From Streptomyces antnestii (lineage in GTDB: Bacteria; Actinomycetota; Actinomycetes; Streptomycetales; Streptomycetaceae), in NCBI RefSeq assembly GCF_004005495.1, contig NZ_RZYA01000001.1:434001-498000 (forward strand): a stretch of 64,000 nucleotides of DNA, written 5' to 3'. A program made the translations under genes and the position numbers. Each line of letters opens with the position of its first letter. Position 1 is the first letter of the stretch. The notes under the pieces were generated by a model. The model was not told the DNA's origin and made no database searches. It worked only from the letters and a program-made list of their open reading frames with translations. Of this stretch, positions 19,361-26,490 are shown one piece after another.

Positions 19361-20749
19361 ATGGCACCTTCGGCAGCCCCTTCCCGCATCGTCATCGAGA
19401 ACGCGGCCATCGCGACCGTCGACGCCAACGACACCGAGTACGCCTCGGGTTACGTGGTCGTCGCCGACAACAAGATCGAGTCCATCGGCGCAGGCCAGGC
19501 CCCCGCGGGCCTGGAGAACGTCGTACGACGCGTCGACGGCACCGGCCACCTCGTCACCCCCGGTCTGATCAACACGCACCACCACTTCTACCAGTGGATC
19601 ACCCGCGGCCTGGCCACGGACCACAACCTGTTCAACTGGCTGGTCGCGCTGTACCCGACATGGGCGCGCATCGACGAGCAGATGGCCCGCGTCGCCGCGC
19701 AGGGCTCCCTCGCGATGATGGCCCGCGGCGGTGTCACCACCGCCATGGACCACCACTACGTGTACCCGAAGGGCTCCGGCGACCTGTCCGGCGCCATCAT
19801 CGGCGCCGCGTCCGAGATGGGGGTCCGCTTCACGCTGGCCCGTGGCTCCATGGACCGCAGCGAGAAGGACGGCGGCCTGCCGCCGGACTTCGCCGTCGAG
19901 ACCCTCGAAGGCGCGCTCGCCGCCACCGAGGAGACCGTCCGCAAGCACCACGACGCCTCCTTCGGCGCGATGACGCAGGTAGCCGTCGCACCCTGCTCCC
20001 CGTTCTCCGTCTCCACCGAACTCATGAGGCAGGGCGCCGAGTTGGCGCGCCGCCTCGGGGTCCGGCTGCACACCCACGGCAGCGAGACGGTCGAGGAGGA
20101 GAAGTTCTGCCACGAGCTCTTCGGCATGGGCCCCACCGACTACTTCGAGTCGACCGGCTGGCTCGGTGAGGACGTGTGGATGGCGCACTGCGTCCACATG
20201 AACGACTCGGACATCGCCGCCTTCGCCCGTACGGGCACGGGCGTCGCGCACTGCCCGTCGTCCAACGCCCGCCTGGCCGCGGGCATCGCCCGGGTCCCGG
20301 ACATGCTGAAGGCCGGTGTCCCCGTAGGCCTCGGTGTCGACGGCACCGCGTCCAACGAGTCCGGCGAGCTGCACACCGAGCTGCGCAACGCGCTGCTCAT
20401 CAACCGGCTCGGCGTCCACCGTGAGGCCGCCCTGAACGCCCGCCAGGCGCTCCGGCTCGGCACCGCAGGCGGGGCCAGGGTCCTGGGGCGCGCCGCCGAG
20501 ATCGGCTCCCTGGAACCGGGCAAGCTCGCCGACCTGGTCCTCTGGAAGATCGACGGCATCGGGCACTCCTCGATCGCCGACCCGGTCACCGCCATCGTCT
20601 TCGGCGCGGCCGCCCCGGTCACCCTCTCCCTCGTCAATGGAAAGCCGGTCGTCGAGGACGGACGCCTGCTGCACGCCGACGAGGACGCCATCGCCCGCGA
20701 TGCGCGTCAGGAGGCCCAGCGCCTCGCGCGGATCGCCGCCGAGGCCTAG
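19361..20749 (+). CDS. 8-oxoguanine deaminase-type amidohydrolase
   Basis: The 462-residue metal-dependent amidohydrolase fits 8-oxoguanine/guanine deaminases of the AtzA/TrzN-like group. Metal ligands lie in NTHHHFYQW, LHTHGSETVEEE, WMAHCVHMND and GVDGTASNES. The HxHxxF plus VDGTASNE set is typical of this subgroup. Deamination would give urate (from 8-oxoguanine) or xanthine (from guanine), feeding uricase. It follows the permease by 48 bases and is probably cotranscribed. Exact substrate remains open. Confidence 0.85.
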   Translation: MAPSAAPSRIVIENAAIATVDANDTEYASGYVVVADNKIESIGAGQAPAGLENVVRRVDGTGHLVTPGLINTHHHFYQWITRGLATDHNLFNWLVALYPTWARIDEQMARVAAQGSLAMMARGGVTTAMDHHYVYPKGSGDLSGAIIGAASEMGVRFTLARGSMDRSEKDGGLPPDFAVETLEGALAATEETVRKHHDASFGAMTQVAVAPCSPFSVSTELMRQGAELARRLGVRLHTHGSETVEEEKFCHELFGMGPTDYFESTGWLGEDVWMAHCVHMNDSDIAAFARTGTGVAHCPSSNARLAAGIARVPDMLKAGVPVGLGVDGTASNESGELHTELRNALLINRLGVHREAALNARQALRLGTAGGARVLGRAAEIGSLEPGKLADLVLWKIDGIGHSSIADPVTAIVFGAAAPVTLSLVNGKPVVEDGRLLHADEDAIARDARQEAQRLARIAAEA

Positions 20750-20911
20750 GGGGGTGGCCGCCGGATCTCCGCGGCGTCGCGGCGTCTGGCACGCACGCTC
20801 GCTGCGTTACCGAAAGGACCTAGTAGCTCCGCTACGAGGACCTTCCGGTGCCTTGCGATCGCACGCACCAGACGCCGCTCCTTCTCCCGCGGAGATCCGG
20901 CGGCCACCCCC
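20750..20911. repeat. Large inverted-repeat element after the deaminase gene
   Basis: Perfect 25-bp outer arms (starting GGGGGTGGCCGCCGGATC) bracket a 162-bp element that begins at the base after the deaminase stop. The interior carries GTCTGGCACGCAC, GCGTTACCGAAAGG and CCTTGCGATCGCACGCACCAG, blocks shared with the elements at 3359 and 53275. The outer arms differ from those elements and no TA duplication is visible at the right end. The rest of the gap to 21138 (about 227 bp) is leader of the next permease with no gene seen. Confidence 0.75.
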
Positions 20912-21138
20912 GCCCAATGAACTCCGGTCGGGGGGGACGGCCCCCGACCGGACTTGAGCAGCCGAGCGGGCCGCTCAAGTGCCGCCCCGGATCGTGGCCC
21001 AAAGCTTCACGTTCCCGGGGCGGTCAGCACTACCTGGGCGCAGTACCCACAACCGAATACCGGCAAGTCCTTGCACGACGCACCACCTCCCAGAAGCGAG
21101 TGCCGCCCAGGCACTGGAAAACAACCGGAGGAGCCTCA

Positions 21139-22629
21139 GTGGCCAACCAGCCCAGGTTCACCAAGCAAGGCACCACCCCCGACGAAACCCCGGAGTCTCA
21201 GGAGTCACAGGGACATACCGAACACCCGGTAGGCAAGCATCCGGTGGACGAGAAGCTGCCGCCGCTGAAGATGGCGACGACCGGCCTCCAGCACGTCGCC
21301 GCCATGTACGCGGGCGTCGTCGCGCCGCCGCTGATCGTGGGCGCGGCCGTGGGCCTGACGCCCAAGGAACTCACGTTCCTGACCGGCGCCTGCCTCTTCA
21401 CCGCGGGGCTCGCCACCTTCCTCCAGACGCTCGGCATCTGGAAGATCGGCGCCCGGCTGCCCTTCGTCAACGGCGTCACCTTCGCGGGCGTCGCCCCCAT
21501 GATCGCGGTCGTCAACTCCACCGACGACAAGAAGAACGCGCTGCCCATCATCTTCGGGGCGGTGATGGTCGCCGGCGTCCTCGGGTTCATAGCCGCCCCC
21601 TTCTTCAGCAAGCTGGTGCGCTTCTTCCCGCCCGTCGTGACCGGCACGGTCATCACCCTCATCGGCGTCTCGCTGATGCCGGTCGCCTTCGGCTGGGCCC
21701 AGGGGCCCAACCCGGCGGCCAAGGACTACGGTTCGACGACCTACCTCACGCTCGCCGGCATCACGCTGCTCATCGTCCTGCTGCTGCGCCGGTTCACCAC
21801 GGGCTTCGTCAAGCAGATCGCCGTACTCCTCGGCCTGATCATCGGCACCGTCATCGCGATCCCCTTCGGTGTCACGGACTTCAGCCCGATCGGCGACGCC
21901 GCCGTGATCGGCTTCCCCACGCCGTTCCACTTCGGTGCCCCGCAGTTCGCCGCCGCGGCGATCGTCTCGCTGTGCGTCGTCATGGTCGTCTCGATGACCG
22001 AGTCCACGGCCGACATGCTGGCGCTCGGTGAGATCGTGGAGCGCCCGGCCGACGAGAAGACCATCGCGGCCGGTCTGCGCGCCGACACGCTCGGCTCGGC
22101 GCTCAGCCCGCTCTTCAACGGCTTCATGTGCAGCGCGTTCGCCCAGAACATCGGCCTCGTCGCGATGACGAAGATCCGCAGCCGGTACGTCGTCGCGACG
22201 GGCGGCGGCTTCCTCGTCCTGATGGGCCTGTGCCCGATGGCCGCCTCGCTGATCGCGGTCGTGCCCCGGCCCGTCCTCGGCGGCGCGGGCGTCGTGCTCT
22301 TCGGCTCGGTCGCGGCGAGCGGCATCCAGACCCTCGTCAAGGCGAACCTGGAGAAGGACAACAACGTCCTGATCGTGGCCGTCTCCCTGGCCGTCGGACT
22401 CATCCCGATCGCGGCGCCGGAGTTCTACCACTCCTTCCCGGAGACGGCGAAGATCATCCTGGACTCCGGCATCTCGACCGGCTGTGTGGCGGCCGTGATC
22501 CTGAACCTCCTCTTCAACCACATCGGCCGCGGCCGGTGCGACGACGACGTGACGGCACCGATGGAGCCGGGCGGCGAGATCGCGCAGACCCGAACGGCCG
22601 CCGGGTCCTCCGCGGCGGGGGCGCACTGA
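21139..22629 (+). CDS. Second NCS2 nucleobase permease (paralogue)
   Basis: The 496-residue NCS2 symporter is strongly similar to the 17912 permease. It shares HPVDEKL near the N-terminus, LQHVAAMYAGVVAPPLIVG, FFPPVVTGTVITLIGVSLMP, MTESTADMLALGE and AQNIGLVAMTKIRSRY. It differs by a longer hydrophilic N-terminus (residues 1-45) and C-terminal tail. GTG 21139 has GGAGGAG six bases upstream; longer in-frame starts run through the inverted-repeat element. The duplication suggests separate urate and xanthine/guanine transporters. Confidence 0.92.
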   Translation: MANQPRFTKQGTTPDETPESQESQGHTEHPVGKHPVDEKLPPLKMATTGLQHVAAMYAGVVAPPLIVGAAVGLTPKELTFLTGACLFTAGLATFLQTLGIWKIGARLPFVNGVTFAGVAPMIAVVNSTDDKKNALPIIFGAVMVAGVLGFIAAPFFSKLVRFFPPVVTGTVITLIGVSLMPVAFGWAQGPNPAAKDYGSTTYLTLAGITLLIVLLLRRFTTGFVKQIAVLLGLIIGTVIAIPFGVTDFSPIGDAAVIGFPTPFHFGAPQFAAAAIVSLCVVMVVSMTESTADMLALGEIVERPADEKTIAAGLRADTLGSALSPLFNGFMCSAFAQNIGLVAMTKIRSRYVVATGGGFLVLMGLCPMAASLIAVVPRPVLGGAGVVLFGSVAASGIQTLVKANLEKDNNVLIVAVSLAVGLIPIAAPEFYHSFPETAKIILDSGISTGCVAAVILNLLFNHIGRGRCDDDVTAPMEPGGEIAQTRTAAGSSAAGAH

Positions 22630-22645
22630 CGCCACCGACTCACTG

Positions 22646-22700
22646 ATCCGGACGGCCGGTCCCGTGTGCGCGTCAGCGCCACCGGACCGGCCGTCCGGAT
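22646..22700. terminator. Bidirectional terminator between permease and chitosanase
   Basis: ATCCGGACGGCCGGTCC and its exact complement form a 17-bp stem with a 21-base loop between convergent genes. Confidence 0.85.
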
Positions 22701-22735
22701 GTACGGGTCTACGGGGACGTACGGGGGGGGGACTG

Positions 22736-23596
22736 TCAGCCGATGTGGTAGCTGTCCCCGTACACCTTCCAGTCCAGCGGCGGGTCCAGGTTCAGATTGC
22801 CCTTCCTCAGGAAGACCCGCTGCGCGGTGTCCACGCGGCTCGTGTCGCTGTGGGCCTCCTCCTGCTTCATGGCCCACACCCGCGCGTCGAGGAACGCGTT
22901 CAGGTACGCGACCTCGTCCCCGCCCCGCGCCGGCGGCTTCGCCTGGGCGAGCGCGCGCTTGCGGATGTTCCGGAAGCTCGTCGGGTCACCGCCGTCACCG
23001 TGCATCACGATGGCGTCGTAGTACGCGAACTGCCCGAGGGTGCCGATGCCGTCCGCCTTGCCCTGGGCGACCGCCGGGTCGAAGTACACGCGGTCGCGTT
23101 CGTCGTTCTGCGCCCGCTGGAACGCCGGGTCCCCGGCCGCCCGCTCCCAGTCGCGCTTGTACGTGGGGTCCAGGCCGTCGTGCGAGTCGGTGCCGTCCAC
23201 CTCGCGCAGGGCGGGCAGGTACTTCGCGAGGACGTTGCCCGGCTCGCGCCGCGTGTACAGCTCGACGAGGTCGAGCATGTCGCCGGTGCCGGAGCAGAAT
23301 CCGATGATCCCGGCGGTGTAGCCGCGGCCGTCGCCGATGTCCTCGATGTAGCGGTACTGCTTCTTCCACTCGAGCGAGGAGTTCTCCGCACTCGACACGA
23401 GCTTCATGGCGATCTCCTTCTTCGCCGGGTCGTCGAGCCCGGTCGCGGAGACCGGGGTGGCCGTAGCGAGCCCGGTCGCGAGGAGAGGGGCCGCGACGAC
23501 CGTGCCGCCGATCAGGGCGAGCAGGGTGCGCCGGGACGGCCGGGACGTGCGTATGTGGGACGTGCGTATGTGGGGGGTGTGCACGGGGACCTCCAT
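22736..23596 (-). CDS. csn: Secreted GH46 chitosanase
   Basis: The 286-residue glycoside hydrolase family 46 enzyme endo-cleaves chitosan. The catalytic Glu is in SSAENSSLEWK and the catalytic Asp in EDIGDGRGYTAGIIGFCSG. The rest matches Streptomyces Csn, ending DWKVYGDSYHIG. The N-terminus has a Tat-like signal (SRRTLLALIGGTVVAAP) with predicted cleavage near TATPVSA. Before it lies a short internal duplication (PHIRTSHIRTS). A TAGGAA-N3-TTCCTA palindrome in the promoter fits the operator of CsnR, the known ROK-family chitosanase repressor. Confidence 0.95.
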   Translation of the reverse strand: MEVPVHTPHIRTSHIRTSRPSRRTLLALIGGTVVAAPLLATGLATATPVSATGLDDPAKKEIAMKLVSSAENSSLEWKKQYRYIEDIGDGRGYTAGIIGFCSGTGDMLDLVELYTRREPGNVLAKYLPALREVDGTDSHDGLDPTYKRDWERAAGDPAFQRAQNDERDRVYFDPAVAQGKADGIGTLGQFAYYDAIVMHGDGGDPTSFRNIRKRALAQAKPPARGGDEVAYLNAFLDARVWAMKQEEAHSDTSRVDTAQRVFLRKGNLNLDPPLDWKVYGDSYHIG

Positions 23597-23623
23597 GGGG
23601 GAGTTCGTCGTTCCGCGAACTGT

Positions 23624-23638
23624 TAGGAAGGTTTCCTA
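23624..23638. promoter_or_regulatory. CsnR-like operator upstream of chitosanase
   Basis: TAGGAA-GGT-TTCCTA is a perfect palindrome 28 bp upstream of the chitosanase start, within GTTAGGAAGGTTTCCTAC. Streptomyces chitosanase genes are repressed by CsnR through palindromes of this general type; the regulator is not in this window. Confidence 0.65.
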
Positions 23639-23776
23639 CCAGAGATTCTGAGTGACGTATACCCGTCAAGCGGAAGGGAGTTGGCGGGCCCTCGCGGGAA
23701 ACGCTGACCGCGAGCCCTCCGGGGGCCTAGGGTTCTCGGCGCCACGCAGGAGTCGGGCGGACGGGGGAGCAGCGGC

Positions 23777-24445
23777 ATGAGCGGGTCGGGGCGCAACGAG
23801 TCGGGGCGGGTGGAGGCGTTCAGCGACGGAGTGTTCGCCATCGCCATCACCCTGCTGATCCTGGAGATCAAGGTCCCCGAGGTCCAGGGCCACGAGAGCC
23901 TGTGGCACGCCCTCGGCCACCAGTGGCCCTCGTATGCCGCCTACGTCGTCAGCTTCCTCGTCATCGGGATCATGTGGGTCAACCACCACCAGGTCTTCAG
24001 CTACGTCGTGCGCGTCGACCGGACCCTGATGTTCCTCAACCTGGTGCTGCTGCTCGTGGTCGCCGCCGTGCCGTGGCCCACCGCGATGCTCGCGGCGTAT
24101 CTGCGCGAGCCCGGCACGTCCCATGTGGCGGCGGCCGTCTACAGCATCGTCATGGTCGCGATGGCGCTGAGCTTCCAGGCACTGTGGTGGCACCTCACCC
24201 GCACGGGCCACCTCTTCGACGACCTCGTCGACAACGCGGCCGCACGCCGCACCCGGGCCCGCTTCGCCCTCGGCAGCCTCGCCTACCCCGCCGCGGTCGG
24301 CCTCTCGTTCGTCTCGGCCCCGCTGACGCTCGCCGCGCACGGTGTGATCGCCGTGTACTACGGGTTCAACCAGGTACCTGTGCCTACGCGGGAGCGCGCG
24401 GACGGGGACGGAGACGGGGACGAGACGGATACGGGGACGCTTTAG
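23777..24445 (+). CDS. TMEM175/DUF1211 family potassium-channel-like membrane protein
   Basis: The 222-residue membrane protein carries the family hallmark RxxxFSD in its first helix (GRVEAFSDGVFAIAITLLI). TMEM175 homologues in bacteria form K+ leak channels. Five or six hydrophobic segments follow, with GIMWVNHHQVF after the third. The C-terminus is acidic and low in complexity. The gene stands alone; its stop is 32 bases from the convergent thioesterase gene. Confidence 0.88.
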   Translation: MSGSGRNESGRVEAFSDGVFAIAITLLILEIKVPEVQGHESLWHALGHQWPSYAAYVVSFLVIGIMWVNHHQVFSYVVRVDRTLMFLNLVLLLVVAAVPWPTAMLAAYLREPGTSHVAAAVYSIVMVAMALSFQALWWHLTRTGHLFDDLVDNAAARRTRARFALGSLAYPAAVGLSFVSAPLTLAAHGVIAVYYGFNQVPVPTRERADGDGDGDETDTGTL

Positions 24446-24446
24446 A

Positions 24447-24484
24447 AGGCGAACGTGCTTCAGGGGGCGAAGGTGCTTCAGAGG
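24447..24484. repeat. 19-bp tandem duplication over the thioesterase 3' end
   Basis: Two copies of roughly GGGCGAAGGTGCTTCAGAG lie in the 32-bp gap and overlap the thioesterase stop codon at 24478-24480. It looks like a local slippage duplication that also duplicated the stop context. Confidence 0.6.
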
Positions 24485-24900
24485 CCAAACGCGCGCGGGT
24501 CCGAGGCGAGGGCCCGGAAGTACTCGCGCGGATCCGCCACGAGCTTGCGTTCCTTCAGGTCCAACAGGCCGCCCACCGCCGTCACTTCGGCCGCGAGCGT
24601 GCCGTCCGTCCGCGTGATCGACTGCTCGACCCGGAACACCTTGCCCTCCTGCCACACGAACACACAGCTCACGTCCACCTCGTCACCCGCGCGCAGCTCG
24701 CGCCGGTAGCGGACGGTCGTCTCCAGGGTGACCGGTCCGACCCCCTTCTCCAGCAGGTCGGCCTGCCGTATGCCGCCGTGCTGGAGGAGCGACCAGCGGG
24801 CGTGCTCCGCGTACTGCAGATACACGCTCTGATTGAGGTGCCCCTGTGTGTCGGTCTCGTACCCGCGCACTCCGATGCGCACGGTGAACGGCTCTGCCAC
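24478..24900 (-). CDS. Hotdog-fold acyl-CoA thioesterase (YbgC/FadM-like)
   Basis: The 140-residue protein is a 4HBT-type hotdog thioesterase. Its motif YETDTQGHLNQSVYLQYAEH has Asp, His and Asn in the YbgC-like arrangement. PVTLETTVRYRRELRAGDEV and a C-terminal GGLLDLKERK strand follow the fold. The likely role is hydrolysis of short or aromatic acyl-CoAs. It starts 45 bp downstream of the neighbouring hypothetical gene on the same strand and may share its transcript. Confidence 0.88.
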   Translation of the reverse strand: MAEPFTVRIGVRGYETDTQGHLNQSVYLQYAEHARWSLLQHGGIRQADLLEKGVGPVTLETTVRYRRELRAGDEVDVSCVFVWQEGKVFRVEQSITRTDGTLAAEVTAVGGLLDLKERKLVADPREYFRALASDPRAFGL

Positions 24901-24945
24901 GATCTCCCCTTCGACGACGACGATGGTCGACTGCGCTCTTGACGG

Positions 24946-25593
24946 TCACGCTCTTCGTGGTGACGCCAGCAAGTACCGTCCCCCGGTGCGGGGTTGGGCG
25001 TGCTCGCTGACCTGCCATCCTGCCTGCTCCAACGCCGTGGCGCAGCCCGCGATCCCGTCCGGTCCCCGGCCTCGTACGGCGACGGCCTCCGGCTGGGGCG
25101 TCCCGGCCACAAGGTAACCGTCCCCGTCGTCGCCCTCCGCAGGCCGGCAGCCCGCCGCCTCCAGGGCGAGGGCCGCCGCCCGCACCAGATGCGTGCGCTC
25201 CCAGGCACACGGGCGGTCGGTCGCGCCGCCCTGGTTGGTCATCCGGCGCAACTCCACGAGCCCCTGCCAGGCGCTGCGCACCTCGCGCGCCCGCGCCCTG
25301 CCGTCCTGGACCGGCGCCTCTCCGCCCACCCGCGCCGCGAACGCCCCTTCCGCCGAAGCCACCGGTGGAGACGTGGGCATGGGCTGTGCGGCGTGTTCCT
25401 CCGGCGGTCCCGCCTCGCGTATCCGGTGGCCGGCCGGCGTCAGGAAGTGGTCGTGGGGCGGGCGCGGATGACGGAACGCGAGCTTCATGAGGACGAGGCG
25501 CGCGAGCTGCGCGTCACTGCCCCTCAGGCGGCCGGTGACCGGGTCCGCCTCCTCGACGATGCGCCGCTGCGCGGCGGTCAGTGGCCTGGTCAA
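24946..25593 (-). CDS. Conserved hypothetical protein
   Basis: I do not recognise this 215-residue protein. It is soluble and has an N-terminal helical segment (LTAAQRRIVEEADPVTGRL). A hinge rich in Pro and Ala follows around residues 55-90. The C-terminal half has two alternating alpha/beta motifs: ERTHLVRAAALALEAAGCRP and GPDGIAGCATALEQAGW. TTG 25593 was chosen because a G-rich ribosome site (AGGGGGTGG) lies just upstream; the frame is open to an ATG at 25656. It lies between a thioesterase and a histidine phosphatase on the same strand. Confidence 0.6.
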   Translation of the reverse strand: MTRPLTAAQRRIVEEADPVTGRLRGSDAQLARLVLMKLAFRHPRPPHDHFLTPAGHRIREAGPPEEHAAQPMPTSPPVASAEGAFAARVGGEAPVQDGRARAREVRSAWQGLVELRRMTNQGGATDRPCAWERTHLVRAAALALEAAGCRPAEGDDGDGYLVAGTPQPEAVAVRGRGPDGIAGCATALEQAGWQVSEHAQPRTGGRYLLASPRRA

Positions 25594-25672
25594 GACGCCA
25601 CCCCCTGAATCCGTCCTCCACCGGTATGTGCTTCGTACGTCCCGATGGTGCCGCACGGGTCTGACAACGGCG

Positions 25673-26266
25673 TCAGGGCCGCAGGTTCCACCCGGCGACG
25701 ACCGGACGGCCGTGCTCCGTGCTCAGCCTGCTGACCGTGCCCGTCGCCAGCAGGAAGTGCGCTCCGTCCGCCGGGGTCAGGCCGAGCCTGCGCGCGGTGA
25801 GCACGCGCAGGAAGTGACCGTGCGCGACGAGGACGACGCTGCCCTCGTTCTCCGCGAGCGCGGCGTCCACCTTCGCGAGCATCCGGTCGGCGCGGGCCCC
25901 CACCTCGTCCGGGCTCTCCCCGGGATGCTCCGCAGGCCCCGGCGCGACCCCGTCCGTGAAGAGGAACCAGCCGGGCCTGGTGCGCTGGATCTCGACCGTC
26001 GTGACGCCCTCGTAGGCGCCGTAGTCCCACTCGCACAGATCGGCGTCGACCCGCACGTTCCCGAGCCCGGCGAGTTTCGCGGTCTCGTGCGCGCGGACCA
26101 TCGGGCTCGAGAAGACGGCTCCGACGTGATAGCTGCCGACGAGCGGGGCGAGCCTGCGCGCCTGCTCACGGCCGTTGTCCGTGAGCGGGACGTCGGTCCA
26201 GCTCGTGTGCCGCCCGGACAGTGCCCATTCCGTCTCGCCGTGCCGGACCAGCAGCAGGTCACCCAT
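25673..26266 (-). CDS. Histidine phosphatase family protein (phosphoglycerate-mutase-like)
   Basis: The 197-residue protein has the branch-1 histidine phosphatase core. The phospho-accepting RHG is LLVRHGETEWALSGRHT, an arginine is in FSSPMVRAHETA, the Glu/Asp region is EWDYGAYEGVTT, and the second catalytic His is in VVLVAHGHFLRVL. The sequence is close to broad-specificity acid/sugar phosphatases. The start at 26266 (MGDLLLVRHGE) has AGGACGG upstream. It is divergent from the SNF2 helicase gene with a 224-bp gap in which I see no further gene. Confidence 0.9.
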   Translation of the reverse strand: MGDLLLVRHGETEWALSGRHTSWTDVPLTDNGREQARRLAPLVGSYHVGAVFSSPMVRAHETAKLAGLGNVRVDADLCEWDYGAYEGVTTVEIQRTRPGWFLFTDGVAPGPAEHPGESPDEVGARADRMLAKVDAALAENEGSVVLVAHGHFLRVLTARRLGLTPADGAHFLLATGTVSRLSTEHGRPVVAGWNLRP

Positions 26267-26490
26267 GCGACCGTCCTGTTCTCTCCGAGGCTGCCGTGGG
26301 TCGGGCCCGGCGATCTTGCGCGAGCCGTTGTCCGAACCGTACACGCGGTGCGGGAGGGGCGCCCGGCCTTGGTTGTCAGACCCCGCCCGTAAGGTCGTAG
26401 ACGTCGCCGGTCCCACCGGACGAGGACGACGCACGCCGCATCGACCAGGGGGACCGCATGCCGTACCGGATCAGGGAAAGGAGCCCGGCC

